NCBI GenBank assembly: GCA_943331105.2
Contig: CALQKH020000016.1
Span: 1 to 64,000 of the forward strand
Reading direction: 5' to 3'
From: Akkermansia muciniphila
GTDB taxonomy: Bacteria > Pseudomonadota > Gammaproteobacteria > Burkholderiales > Burkholderiaceae_C
Length of the DNA: 64,000 bases
Translations under genes and position numbers: made by a program
Notes under the pieces: model-generated
Told to the model about the DNA's origin: nothing
Database searches by the model: none
The model's input: only the letters and a program-made list of their open reading frames with translations
In this document: one piece after another, positions 9,726-18,514 of the stretch
Layout of the letters: each line of letters starts with the position of its first letter
How positions within the stretch are numbered: the first letter of the stretch is position 1

Positions 9726-10532
9726 TCAAACCGGTACGGTGTAGTTGAGGGCCATGCGCCCGCCATCCACAGTGACAATTTCGCCGGTGATGTAGCTCGC
9801 TGCATCGCTGGCCAAAAAGGCCACCACCTTGGCCACTTCGTCGGGCTCGCCCAAGCGCTTCATGGGCGTGCGCATCATGATTTTCTTTTCGGCGGCCTCG
9901 CTGGTCAGCACGGCTTGGCGCGCCAGTTCGGTGGCAATCGTGCCGGGGGCCACTGCGTTGACGCGGATGCCAAAGTCGGTCAGTGCCAAAGACATGGCCC
10001 GTGTCAGTTGGTTGATGCCGCCTTTGCTCACGTTGTAGCTGGCGATGTTGGGGATGGCCAGCACCGCGTTGACCGAGCTCATGTTGACAATCGCCCCGCC
10101 CCCGGTGCTTTTCATGGCACGGGCTGCGGCCTGGCCCATCAAAAACGAGCCCTTGATGTTCACGTTGATGACGGCGTCAAAGTCTTCTTCGGTCACATCC
10201 AGAAAATCAGCGGCTCTGAAAATGCCGGCGTTGTTGACCAGCACGTCGATGCGGCCAAAGGCCTGCAGCACATGGTCGACCAAGGCGTCGACATCGGCCT
10301 TGCGCGAGACGTCGCAGGCCATGAAGCCTGCGCTGTGGCCTTGGCTGCGCAATTCGGCAGCCACGGCAGCGCCGCGCGTGCTGTTGACGTCAGACAAAAT
10401 GACATGGGCAGACTCGGCGGCAAATCGGCGCGCGCAGGCCTCGCCAATGCCGTTGGCTGCGCCGGTGACGATGACGACACGGCCTTGCAGGCCAAACGAG
10501 AGGGTGTTGGGCGCTAAAAGCGGGGAAGTCAT
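9726..10532 (-). CDS. SDR-family oxidoreductase
   Basis: 268-residue classical SDR: TGAANGIGEA cofactor motif, the NNAGIF strand, catalytic Ser in NMSSVNA, YNVSK for the Tyr/Lys pair, and the C-terminal ITGEIVTVDGG. An Asp ends the second strand (LSDVN), which suggests NAD rather than NADP. The ATG at 10532 has GGAG upstream; a longer frame to 10631 has no support. It heads the minus-strand group with the thioesterase, gloA and the halohydrin-dehalogenase-like gene, so it could oxidise an alcohol from the same pathway. Substrate unknown. Confidence 0.88.
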   Translation of the reverse strand: MTSPLLAPNTLSFGLQGRVVIVTGAANGIGEACARRFAAESAHVILSDVNSTRGAAVAAELRSQGHSAGFMACDVSRKADVDALVDHVLQAFGRIDVLVNNAGIFRAADFLDVTEEDFDAVINVNIKGSFLMGQAAARAMKSTGGGAIVNMSSVNAVLAIPNIASYNVSKGGINQLTRAMSLALTDFGIRVNAVAPGTIATELARQAVLTSEAAEKKIMMRTPMKRLGEPDEVAKVVAFLASDAASYITGEIVTVDGGRMALNYTVPV

Positions 10533-10667
10533 GAGCGGGTCTCCGAGGTTTGTTGGAAGGATGGTGGATGCTGCCACAGCGACCCCAAAATGCCTGTCGC
10601 CAGAATGCAGGCCGGTACAGCGACAATACATGCATCGCGAAAAATCGCATTGTCCAAGAATTCAAAC

Positions 10668-10919
10668 ATGACCATGAACGCTCAAGTCCCCCAAAAACCG
10701 AACTCACCGGTCTTGTGCGAACCCTGCTCTGGCATCCAGCGTCATTGGCGCAAAGCCCCTGGTCACGCGGAATTGGTTCAGGGCACCCACCAGCGCGAAG
10801 ACCGTGGCAACGGCCAAGCCAGCTTCACGCGTTACCGCTGTGACCGCTGCGGTGCGGCCTGGGAATATGAAAACAACAAAGCCAACCAGCACGCCGGTTG
10901 GGCCTTGCTCCAGCACTGA
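10668..10919 (+). CDS. Small zinc-ribbon-like protein
   Basis: 83 residues with two CxxC pairs, CEPC near residue 17 and CDRC near residue 57, spaced as in a small treble-clef or zinc-ribbon fold; the second pair is followed by GAAWEYENN. It ends 6 bases before the RIO kinase start, so the two are very likely translated from one mRNA. No function is recognised. Earlier in-frame starts lie in the promoter region and were not used. Confidence 0.65.
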   Translation: MTMNAQVPQKPNSPVLCEPCSGIQRHWRKAPGHAELVQGTHQREDRGNGQASFTRYRCDRCGAAWEYENNKANQHAGWALLQH

Positions 10920-10925
10920 AGCCGC

Positions 10926-11807
10926 ATGAATGCGCCACCCAGACTGCAAAACCTTGTTGAAGAAGGCCTGATCGACACCGTGGTGCGCCAGCTCATGAGC
11001 GGCAAAGAGGCCATGGTCTTTGTGGTGCGCTGCGGGGACGAGACCCGCTGCGCCAAAATTTACAAAGAGGCGACACACCGCAGCTTTCGGCAAGCGGTGG
11101 ACTACACCGAAAACCGCAAGGTCAAGAACTCACGTTCGGCCCGCGCCATGGCCAAGGGCAGCAAATTTGGCCGTCAAGAACAAGAAGCCGCTTGGCAAAG
11201 TGCCGAGGTGGACGCGCTCTACCGACTGGCTGCAGCCGGTGTGCGCGTGCCCCGGCCCTTCAACTTCTTTGATGGCGTGCTGCTCATGGAACTGGTCACC
11301 GATGCCGACGGCGACGCCGCACCCCGCCTGAACGATGTGGCCTTTACCCCCGAGCAAGCCCTGCAACACCACGCCACCCTGGTTGGCGAAGTGGTGCGCA
11401 TGCTGTGCGCGGGCGTGGTGCATGGCGATTTGTCGGAGTTCAATATTTTGTTGGCGCACATTCCGGCTGCGGGCGATCAGCCGGGTGTGGACGAGCCCGT
11501 CATCATCGACCTGCCCCAAGCGGTGGATGCGGCCGGCAACAACCATGCCCAGCGCATGCTGCTGCGCGATGTGGGCAACCTGCGCGATTTCTTTGGGCAA
11601 TTTGCGCCCTCGCTGCTCAAGACCGACTACGGCCCTGAAATCTGGAGCCTTTACCAAGCGGGTTTGCTGAACAATGAATCACCGCTCACCGGTCACTTTG
11701 AGCGTTCGACTGCCAGTGTGGACATGGTCGCTGTGCTGCGTGAGATCGACGATGCGCGCGACGAAGAAGCGGCACGTCGGCTGCGCATGGCCACGCCATC
11801 CGTCTGA
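10926..11807 (+). CDS. RIO-type serine/threonine protein kinase
   Basis: 293 residues. The RIO kinase core is clear: a nucleotide-binding region GKEAMVFVVRCGDETRCAKIY with the conserved Lys, the catalytic loop VVHGDLSEFNIL, and the metal-binding IIDLPQAVD (DFG equivalent). The KGSKFGRQEQEAAW stretch is typical of the bacterial PA4780/YihE-distinct RIO group. RIO kinases act in ribosome maturation in archaea and eukaryotes; bacterial roles are poorly known. The stop codon overlaps the start of the DTW gene by one base (TGATG), which suggests a functional link to RNA or ribosome metabolism. Confidence 0.9.
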   Translation: MNAPPRLQNLVEEGLIDTVVRQLMSGKEAMVFVVRCGDETRCAKIYKEATHRSFRQAVDYTENRKVKNSRSARAMAKGSKFGRQEQEAAWQSAEVDALYRLAAAGVRVPRPFNFFDGVLLMELVTDADGDAAPRLNDVAFTPEQALQHHATLVGEVVRMLCAGVVHGDLSEFNILLAHIPAAGDQPGVDEPVIIDLPQAVDAAGNNHAQRMLLRDVGNLRDFFGQFAPSLLKTDYGPEIWSLYQAGLLNNESPLTGHFERSTASVDMVAVLREIDDARDEEAARRLRMATPSV

Positions 11808-12562
11808 TGTCTGCGCAAACGCTGAAACTGCCCCACGCCGTCTCGCGACTGCGCACTGAACGTTTGTCCCGCAGCGCCAAGCCTTTCTTGGCCCGTGGCG
11901 GCATCAAGGCAGAGCGCTGCCCCGGCTGCCGTTTGGTGCCCAGCCACTGCATCTGCGCAATGCGCCCAGAGGTGCCCACACAAGCTGCGATGTGTTTGCT
12001 CATGGCCGACATCGAACCCCTCAAACCCAGCAACACCGGCTGGCTGATCGCCGATGTGGTGCCGGACACTTTCGCCTTTGGTTGGGCCCGCACCGAAGTC
12101 GCCCCGGATTTGCTGGCGCTCTTGGCCGATCCTCAGTGGCAGGCCTTTGTGGTGTTTCCGGGCGATTTTGTGGAGCCCGCGCGGGTGGTGCACGATGTGT
12201 CCCCATCCTCAGCCGAGATGCCCGCAGGCCAGCGTCCGCTGTTCATCTTGCTTGACGCCACTTGGCCCGAAGCCCGCAAGATGTTCCGCAAAAGTCCCTA
12301 TCTGAACCACTTGCCGGTGCTCAGCCTGAAGCCGGAGCAAGTCTCCCGTTACCAACTGCGCCGATCCAAACGTGATGACCACTTTTGCACCAGCGAAGTG
12401 GCTTCACTGTGCCTAGAATTGGCAGGTGAGACCCACGCTGCCCAGACGCTGCAGGCCTATCTGGGTGTTTACACCCATCACTATTTGCAGGCCAAACACC
12501 AGCTGCCACCTGACCTGCAAGGCGTTGCGCACGCGCAGTGGCATGCGCTGAAACAGGCTTGA
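11807..12562 (+). CDS. DTW-domain tRNA-uridine aminocarboxypropyltransferase
   Basis: 251 residues. The N-terminal Cys cluster RCPGCRLVPSHCICA suggests a zinc site; the DTW-type motif appears as ILLDATWPEARKM, followed by RSKRDDHFCTSEVA. DTW enzymes (TapT/YfiP) transfer the 3-amino-3-carboxypropyl group of SAM to a uridine of tRNA (acp3U47). The start ATG overlaps the RIO kinase stop by one base, so translation is coupled. Its exact tRNA target is inferred from the family. Confidence 0.88.
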   Translation: MSAQTLKLPHAVSRLRTERLSRSAKPFLARGGIKAERCPGCRLVPSHCICAMRPEVPTQAAMCLLMADIEPLKPSNTGWLIADVVPDTFAFGWARTEVAPDLLALLADPQWQAFVVFPGDFVEPARVVHDVSPSSAEMPAGQRPLFILLDATWPEARKMFRKSPYLNHLPVLSLKPEQVSRYQLRRSKRDDHFCTSEVASLCLELAGETHAAQTLQAYLGVYTHHYLQAKHQLPPDLQGVAHAQWHALKQA

Positions 12563-12591
12563 CACCTTGGTGTCGTTGAAAGGAAATTGCT

Positions 12592-13491
12592 GTGTCCAAC
12601 AACCCGTTTACCCCTCTTGTTCCAGCTTCGAGCCACGCTGTTTTGAATTCACGCGCCGTTGAGCGCTTGGTCACGGGCCAAGCCACGTCAGACGGTGCAG
12701 GTGTCAAGCTCAGCCGCATCCTCACGCAAGACCTGCAGCACCGGCTTGACCCGTTTTTGATGCTGGATGCCTTTGGCAGTGACAAACCGGACGACTACAT
12801 CGCCGGTTTCCCGGACCACCCGCACCGGGGCTTTGAAACCGTGACCTACATGATTGCCGGGCGCATGCTGCACCGTGACAGCGCGGGCAATGAAGGCCTG
12901 TTGCAAAACGGTGGCGTGCAATGGATGACCGCAGGCCAGGGCGTGATCCACTCTGAAATTCCGCAGCAAGCCGATGGCGTGATGGAGGGCTTTCAGTTGT
13001 GGTTGAACCTGCACAGCTCAGAGAAGATGAACGCGCCTTGGTATCGAGACTTTCAGAACGATCAACTGCCGCAGTTCCAGACGTCTGAAGGCGTGGCCGT
13101 CACGGTGATCGCCGGGGTCAGCCATGGTGTACAGGGCGCGGTGAGTCGCGAGATCACGCAACCGGTTTATCTGGACGTGCACATGCCGCAGGGCGCACAT
13201 TTTGAGCAATTACTGCCTGCTGGCCACAACGCCTTTTTGTACGTGTACCGGGGCGAGGTTGGCATTGGCGGCCAGGCCGTGCCCGCGCAGCGCATGGCCA
13301 TTTTGAAAAACACACCTCAGGCCGATGGGGTGATGATCAAGGCCAGTGTCGACACCCAACTGATTTTGGTGGCTGGCAAACCTCTGAAGCAGCCCATCGT
13401 GCAATACGGGCCATTTGTGATGAACACCAAAGAAGAGATCTACCAAGCCTTGGCCGATTTCCGAAATGGGCGGCTGGGGGAGAGGGCTTGA
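12592..13491 (+). CDS. Pirin-family cupin protein
   Basis: 299 residues with the pirin bicupin architecture. The N-terminal cupin shows FPDHPHRGFETVTYMIAGRM with metal-binding His residues, then HRDSAGNEG and GQGVIHSE; the second cupin is degenerate. Start is a GTG at 12592 preceded by AAAGGAA. Bacterial pirins are variously regulators of enzymes or quercetinase-like dioxygenases; the visible His ligands allow metal binding but do not decide. It ends one base before the convergent dgoA gene. Confidence 0.9.
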   Translation: MSNNPFTPLVPASSHAVLNSRAVERLVTGQATSDGAGVKLSRILTQDLQHRLDPFLMLDAFGSDKPDDYIAGFPDHPHRGFETVTYMIAGRMLHRDSAGNEGLLQNGGVQWMTAGQGVIHSEIPQQADGVMEGFQLWLNLHSSEKMNAPWYRDFQNDQLPQFQTSEGVAVTVIAGVSHGVQGAVSREITQPVYLDVHMPQGAHFEQLLPAGHNAFLYVYRGEVGIGGQAVPAQRMAILKNTPQADGVMIKASVDTQLILVAGKPLKQPIVQYGPFVMNTKEEIYQALADFRNGRLGERA

Positions 13492-14154
13492 TCAGCCCCT
13501 GAATGCCTTGACAAAGTTTTGCGCTGCGGCCCGCGTTTGCTCAGCACTTCTCCCTGGCGCATACAAGGCCGATCCCAAGCCAAAACCTGAAGCGCCAGCC
13601 GTGCGGTATGCCGCCATGTTGTCGGGCGTGATGCCGCCCACGGGCATGAGGGCCGTGTCTTTCGGCAGGACGGCCCGAAGCGCTTTGACGGTGGCAGGCG
13701 AGATCATCTCGGCGGGGAACAGCTTGAGCCCATGCGCGCCCGCGTCAAGCGCGGCAAAGGCTTCGGTGGGTGTGGCCACACCGGGCAGCACCACCATGTT
13801 CAGGGCCAAGGCCTGCGCGACCACTGCAGGGTTGAAGTTGGGGGCCACGACCAGGCGGCCGCCAGCAGCGTGCACATCTTTGACTTGCTGCGCATTCAGC
13901 ACCGTGCCAGCACCGATCAGGGTGCGGGGCAAAAGACGAGCGAGCGTGGCGATGCTGAGCAAAGGCTCGGGTGAGTTCAGCGGCACCTCGATAATGGCAA
14001 AGCCACTTTCAACCAGCCCTTGGCCGATGGCTGGGGCTTCAGAAGGCGTGAGGCCGCGCAGGATGGCGATCAGGGGCAGTTGTGTCAAGGCTTGCGCCAG
14101 GGTGTGGGCGGGTGGGTGCAAAGCGCTCATGGTGGTCGTATCGGTTGTGTTCAT
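13492..14154 (-). CDS. dgoA: 2-dehydro-3-deoxy-6-phosphogalactonate aldolase
   Basis: 220-residue KDPG/KDPGal aldolase family member cleaving 2-keto-3-deoxy-6-phosphogalactonate to pyruvate and glyceraldehyde-3-phosphate. Landmarks are IAILRGLTPSEA, IEVPLNSPEPL, GAGTVLNAQQV, the Schiff-base Lys in HGLKLFPAEM, and PVGGITPDN. ATG 14154 overlaps the dgoK stop as ATGA, giving translational coupling, and a longer in-frame start was rejected. Paired with DgoK, it identifies the D-galactonate (De Ley-Doudoroff) branch. It differs clearly from the eda paralogue at 7.4 kb. Confidence 0.92.
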   Translation of the reverse strand: MNTTDTTTMSALHPPAHTLAQALTQLPLIAILRGLTPSEAPAIGQGLVESGFAIIEVPLNSPEPLLSIATLARLLPRTLIGAGTVLNAQQVKDVHAAGGRLVVAPNFNPAVVAQALALNMVVLPGVATPTEAFAALDAGAHGLKLFPAEMISPATVKALRAVLPKDTALMPVGGITPDNMAAYRTAGASGFGLGSALYAPGRSAEQTRAAAQNFVKAFRG

Positions 14155-15059
14155 GAATGGTCGAATGAGGATGCCAGTGCAAACAAGCCCGCCCAAGTGG
14201 CCTCGGCCCCCCAACTGTGACAGGGGATGCGCAGGTGCTGCAGGGCCAAGGTGTAGCGCATCGTCAAGGCTTCGCTACCGATCAAAATCAAGGGTTCGGC
14301 GTGGTTTGACACATTCTGAGTGCGCAGCTCTTCGCCGATCAGCAGGCCCGACAAGTAGCTGGGCAATTGGGCTGCGCTCAGGCGCTCAAACAAGCCCAGT
14401 GTGCGCACCGCAAACAGGTGGTGCAGCACGCTGCTCGCTCGCTGGCTTTGGTCAATCCCTTGCAAAAAAACTGTTGCTTCAAACGCACCCTGCAGGTCCA
14501 TTGTTTTGCCCAAAATCGAGTGCTGGCTCATCAGGGCATAGACCTCGCCCGTCATGAAGGTCTGAAACTGCGCGACGTGCCCGCCTTGCACCTGCACCCA
14601 TTTGCTGTGCGTGCCCGGCAGCACCAGCGTGGCGCGGTCACGGCCGGCCAGCTGAAGTGCGCCAAAAATCTGCACTTCTTCGCCTCGCATCACGTCGGGT
14701 GTGTTCAAGGCGTCTGTGCTCGAACAGCTCAGGCCCGGCACCAAGGCGATGCGCCCGGGCTGCAACCACAGCAGGTGTTGGCTCAGCTCGGCAAAGCCGG
14801 CGGGGCAGGGGCAGTAGGGCGCTTCTTGCCAGCCCTGGCGGCTGCCCGCCATGCCCGAGATCAGGCACAGGGCATGGGGTATTTTCAGCCAGTCGCCAAA
14901 CAGTTCGTGCAACACAGTCTCAAACTGGCCGGGGGGCACGGTGAGGATGCCGCGTGGAAATTCACGGGATTCGAGCACCTGGCCATTGGCACCGAGCTGC
15001 GCGCCGCGCAGCGAAGAGGTGCCCCAATCGATGGCGATCAAGGGTCTTGTGGTGTTCAT
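14151..15059 (-). CDS. dgoK: 2-dehydro-3-deoxygalactonokinase
   Basis: 302 residues of the DgoK family; it phosphorylates 2-keto-3-deoxygalactonate at C6. The N-terminal IAIDWGTSSLRGAQLG phosphate-binding segment, ISGMAGSRQGWQEAPY, and PGTHSKWVQVQGG are typical of this sugar kinase family. Both ends overlap neighbours by ATGA (dgoA downstream, the PfkB kinase upstream), so the three genes form a tight operon. The ATG at 15059 was chosen because the longer frame runs deep into the upstream kinase gene. Confidence 0.92.
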   Translation of the reverse strand: MNTTRPLIAIDWGTSSLRGAQLGANGQVLESREFPRGILTVPPGQFETVLHELFGDWLKIPHALCLISGMAGSRQGWQEAPYCPCPAGFAELSQHLLWLQPGRIALVPGLSCSSTDALNTPDVMRGEEVQIFGALQLAGRDRATLVLPGTHSKWVQVQGGHVAQFQTFMTGEVYALMSQHSILGKTMDLQGAFEATVFLQGIDQSQRASSVLHHLFAVRTLGLFERLSAAQLPSYLSGLLIGEELRTQNVSNHAEPLILIGSEALTMRYTLALQHLRIPCHSWGAEATWAGLFALASSFDHS

Positions 15060-16045
15060 GTGGCTGCGCCTTTCGTGCTGTCTTTCAAACCATTGTTTTT
15101 TTGCAGCATGTTCAGAACACCGTGGGGGCGAGGCAGCGGAGCGACCGCGCCAAAGCCCTGCACCGACAGAGCGGCCGCAGCATTGGCGTAAGCAGTGGCC
15201 GCCCACAAGTCGTCACCGGTAGACAAACGCGCCAACAGGTTGCCTGCAAAACAATCGCCCGCACCCGTGGCATCCACCGCCGTGACGGTGTGGCCAGCCA
15301 AGCGGCGCTGACTATGGCCGTCGCTGGCTACAGCGCCGCCCTCCCCCAGCTTGAGCACCACTTGCGCTGCACCCTGGGCATGGCTCCATGCGATGATGTC
15401 TGCTGCTTGAGTCAGGCCGGTGAGGGCGATCATGTCTTCCAGGCTGGGTAAGAACAGATCACACAGCCCCACCGCTTGGCGAATGCAGGCCTGCGCCCGG
15501 GCCAGTGGCCAGAGCGATAAACGCAAATTCGAGTCCAGCGCCACCCGCGTGCCCACGTTGCGAGCATGCGACATGGCTGCAAAAGCCGTGTCGCAAGCCG
15601 AGGCGGAAATCGCCAGCGAAATGCCCGACAGGTGCAGCCACTGGCTGCTGGCAATGGCGTCTTGCCAGTGCTGCAAGTCTTGGGGCTGCATGCGGCTAGC
15701 CGCCGATCCGGCACGCGCATAGCTGAAGTGGTGGCCTTGCGCATCGTGGCTCACAAAGTACATCCCGGTGGGCGCTTGTGCGTCGCGCAGCACGTTGGTG
15801 CTGCCCACGTTTTCGCGCTGCCACAGGTCCATGAGGCACTCGCCCCAACGGTCGGTGCCCAGACGCGTCAGGTAGGCTACCCGCGCACCGGCTCGTGCCG
15901 CGGCAATCGCGGCGTTGCTGGTGTCGCCACCAAAACCTTGTGCATACAGCGGGGCATCGTTTGCGTCTGAATGGGGACGTTGGTTGAACTCGACCATGGC
16001 TTCACCCAGCGCCACGATGTCGAGTTTTGAGGAGGCTTGGTTCAT
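15056..16045 (-). CDS. kdgK: 2-dehydro-3-deoxygluconokinase-like PfkB sugar kinase
   Basis: 329-residue PfkB/ribokinase fold protein. It shows the N-terminal GEAMVEFNQ and GGDTSNAAIAAARAG segments that recognise 2-keto-3-deoxygluconate in KdgK, and the C-terminal signature VDATGAGDCFAGNLLA with the catalytic Asp. It heads the operon with dgoK and dgoA. Two kinases for the C4 epimers KDG and KDGal side by side imply that both aldonate series are processed. Substrate is inferred from family resemblance and context. Confidence 0.85.
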   Translation of the reverse strand: MNQASSKLDIVALGEAMVEFNQRPHSDANDAPLYAQGFGGDTSNAAIAAARAGARVAYLTRLGTDRWGECLMDLWQRENVGSTNVLRDAQAPTGMYFVSHDAQGHHFSYARAGSAASRMQPQDLQHWQDAIASSQWLHLSGISLAISASACDTAFAAMSHARNVGTRVALDSNLRLSLWPLARAQACIRQAVGLCDLFLPSLEDMIALTGLTQAADIIAWSHAQGAAQVVLKLGEGGAVASDGHSQRRLAGHTVTAVDATGAGDCFAGNLLARLSTGDDLWAATAYANAAAALSVQGFGAVAPLPRPHGVLNMLQKNNGLKDSTKGAAT

Positions 16046-16133
16046 GTTTTAAAAAGGCGGCGAGTCTTGTGGTGAGGTGGGAGAATGGCCGTCAAACCGA
16101 ACCACCCTGGATCAAAAGTTGGAGATGAAACGC

Positions 16134-17429
16134 ATGTGGAACAAGGGCATTGACCTCGATTTTGTGCTGGATGCGTCTTGCAAAGGCTTTCCACTGGCCG
16201 CTGAGCCCTGTGCAGTGTCTCAGCTGGGCCAACGCGGCTGGAGCCTGCTGGACGATGCGCTGGCCTACCCGGTGGCCGTGTTGCGACGCCCAGCCCTCAC
16301 GCACAACTTGGCCTGGATGCAAGACTTTGTGCAGCGCAAAGGTGTGGCTCTGGCCCCGCACGGCAAGACCACCTTGTCGCCGGAGTTGTTTCGCATGCAG
16401 TTGCAAGCGGGCGCTTGGGGCCTGACCTTTGCCAATGTGCACCAGTTGCGCGTGGGTTTGGTGGCGGGAGTCCAGCGCGCCATCATCGCCAACCAATTGT
16501 TGTCGGACACCGACTTGGACGGATTGGATCTGTTGTTGCGCCAGCATCCGCAGGCGCAAGTGTGGTTTTTGGTGGACTCTTTGGTGCAGCTCGATTTGCT
16601 GGTCGATTGGGGGCGTCGCCGTGAGAGCAATCGTTGCTGGGACGTGTTGTTGGAATTGGGCATTGCGGGGTATCGCACCGGCTGTCGCACGCACGAACAG
16701 GCCTTGGTTTTGGCGCGGGCTATGGCTGCATCGCCTAGCGTGCGCTTGGGTGGCGTGGAGTGTTACGAGGGTGGACTGGGCCAATGCGACAGCGCCCACG
16801 ACATCGAGGCGGTGAGCGTTCTGGTGCGCAGTGTGCAGGCTTTGGTTCAGCAAATCGATGCGCAAAACCTGTGGGGTCGTGACGAGGTTTTGCTGTCGGC
16901 TGGGGGCTCGGCGGTGTTTGACCTGGTGATCCCCATGCTCAAAATGCAGGTCAAAAGCCGACCGGTGCAAGGCGTTTTGCGATCGGGTTGCTATGTGACG
17001 CACGACCACTGGAATTACGCCCGTTATCTCAAATTGGTGGAGGCGCGTGAGGGGCTGAGTGCTTCGTTGCAACCCGCGCTGGAGATCTGGACCCGGGTGC
17101 AATCTGTGCCCGAGCCGGGACTGGCCATTTTGACGGCGGGTCGGCGTGACCTGTCGTTTGATCAGTGCATGCCCATGCCGGTGCGATGGGCAGTGCGCGG
17201 TCACCGCGGTGCCGACGCGATGCAGGCCACCCCCGGGTCTTGGAAAGTCAAGGCCTTGAGCGACCAGCATGCGCACATGGTGTTCGATGCCGAGGGCGTC
17301 TGGCCGCAAGTGGGCGACCGCGTGGCCTTGGGTATTTCGCACCCTTGCACCACCTTTGACAAGTGGCGCTGGATGGCCATCATCGAGGACGATGGGCGCA
17401 TCTGTGGGGCGATCAGCACGCATTTTTAA
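16134..17429 (+). CDS. D-serine deaminase-like PLP enzyme (DSD1/D-threonine aldolase fold)
   Basis: 431 residues from ATG 16134, which has GGAG nine bases upstream; starts at 16077 and 16125 are in frame but less well placed. The fold-type III PLP barrel shows Lys in APHGKTTLSPE, and the C-terminal domain has the zinc-binding pair in ISHPCTTFDKWRW, as in eukaryotic-type D-serine dehydratase and metal-dependent D-threonine aldolase. It may deaminate a D-hydroxy amino acid or act on a related beta-hydroxy substrate. It is divergent from kdgK, so a link to sugar acids is possible but unproven. Confidence 0.8.
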   Translation: MWNKGIDLDFVLDASCKGFPLAAEPCAVSQLGQRGWSLLDDALAYPVAVLRRPALTHNLAWMQDFVQRKGVALAPHGKTTLSPELFRMQLQAGAWGLTFANVHQLRVGLVAGVQRAIIANQLLSDTDLDGLDLLLRQHPQAQVWFLVDSLVQLDLLVDWGRRRESNRCWDVLLELGIAGYRTGCRTHEQALVLARAMAASPSVRLGGVECYEGGLGQCDSAHDIEAVSVLVRSVQALVQQIDAQNLWGRDEVLLSAGGSAVFDLVIPMLKMQVKSRPVQGVLRSGCYVTHDHWNYARYLKLVEAREGLSASLQPALEIWTRVQSVPEPGLAILTAGRRDLSFDQCMPMPVRWAVRGHRGADAMQATPGSWKVKALSDQHAHMVFDAEGVWPQVGDRVALGISHPCTTFDKWRWMAIIEDDGRICGAISTHF

Positions 17430-17445
17430 GGGGTGAACCCGTGTG

Positions 17446-17487
17446 AAAAAAAAGGCCGCCACGCAGCATCCGCGTGGCGGCCTTTTG
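17446..17487. terminator. Bidirectional intrinsic terminator
   Basis: AAAAGGCCGCCACGC pairs with GCGTGGCGGCCTTTT over a 7-base loop. It has A and T tracts on both sides and lies between the convergent D-serine deaminase-like and DenD-like genes. Confidence 0.92.
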
Positions 17488-17493
17488 TAAAGC

Positions 17494-18498
17494 TCACTTC
17501 AAACCGTTCAATGCCTCGGCCGGGTAGCCTGGGCGGGTTTTGCAGTCCTCGATGTACTGCTCAATGATGGCCTCGTAGCTGGCATCGGTGCGCAGGCCCA
17601 ATGCATGGGCGCGCTCAAAGGTGCAACCCTTAGCCCAGTTGTCCACAATGCCCGCAATCCGCTCGTCTTTGGCAAAGGTGACATGCGCACGCACAGCAGG
17701 TCCGGCGACTTTTTCGAGGGCTGCCAGCATGTCGCTGACCTTCACGTTGAGACCCGGCAGGTTCAGTGCCATGCGGCCGCCAAACGCTTCGCGGCTGGCC
17801 TCGAACACGGTGATCAAACCATGCACGGTGTTGCCGGGCGAAGAGATGGGGTGCGACACCGTGGGATCCACTGGGCAGGTGGTGGCGGTGCCCGCCAAAG
17901 GCTCGCGGATGATGCCGCTGAAGAACGAAGATGCTGCGCCGTTGGGTTTGCCGGGGCGCACGGCCACCGTCATCAGGCGAGCCGCTCGGCCGTCGATGTA
18001 GCCCTTGCGGGTGTAGTCGGCCACCATGTACTCGATCATCAGCTTGTGCGTGCCATACGACGTTTGTGGCGTGGGCAGTGTGGTATCGGCCACCAAGGCA
18101 GGCATGGGGTTGGCCGCATCGGGTCCGAACACGGCCACAGAGCTTGCAAAAACCAAGCGAGACACTTTACCGGAGGCGCGTATGCTGTCGAGCAACAAAC
18201 GGCTGCTGTCCACATTGGAGCGCAGGCCCAGGTCAAAGTCGAGTTCGCATTCGCCCGAGACGGCCGATGCCAAATGGAACACACCATCGAAGCCGCTTTG
18301 GAACAAGTCGCCTTGTTCCAGCATAGGACCCGCGTGGCCCTTGACCCGTGGGTCGGCCAGTAAATCAGCGGGAGCAGGGAACAGGTCGGCAATGACCAAT
18401 TCGCGCACGCTTTGGCCGTTGAGTTGGCCGCGCTTCAAAATCTCGCGGGCCAGGCGTGCACCCAAAAATCCGGCACCGCCGGTGATCAAAATCCGCAT
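17494..18498 (-). CDS. D-erythronate dehydrogenase-like NAD-dependent epimerase/dehydratase family protein
   Basis: 334-residue extended SDR. TGGAGFLGARLA binds NAD, and the catalytic Tyr/Lys are in TSYGTHKLMIEYM; RPGKPNGAASSFFSGIIREPL and the C-terminal FERAHALGLRTDASYEAI block match the DenD group that oxidises the 2-hydroxyl of D-erythronate in four-carbon acid sugar catabolism. The other genes of that pathway (OtnK, OtnC) are not in the window. It follows an IlvD-type dehydratase by 16 bases on the same strand, so its substrate here may be a five- or six-carbon sugar acid or lactone instead. Confidence 0.78.
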   Translation of the reverse strand: MRILITGGAGFLGARLAREILKRGQLNGQSVRELVIADLFPAPADLLADPRVKGHAGPMLEQGDLFQSGFDGVFHLASAVSGECELDFDLGLRSNVDSSRLLLDSIRASGKVSRLVFASSVAVFGPDAANPMPALVADTTLPTPQTSYGTHKLMIEYMVADYTRKGYIDGRAARLMTVAVRPGKPNGAASSFFSGIIREPLAGTATTCPVDPTVSHPISSPGNTVHGLITVFEASREAFGGRMALNLPGLNVKVSDMLAALEKVAGPAVRAHVTFAKDERIAGIVDNWAKGCTFERAHALGLRTDASYEAIIEQYIEDCKTRPGYPAEALNGLK

Positions 18499-18514
18499 GT
18501 GTTTTCCTTGTCAA

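Noticed and set aside
16092..17462. Long minus-strand open frame opposite the D-serine deaminase-like gene
   Set aside because: The translation is His/Gln-rich noise typical of antisense GC-rich frames, and it runs into a terminator hairpin.
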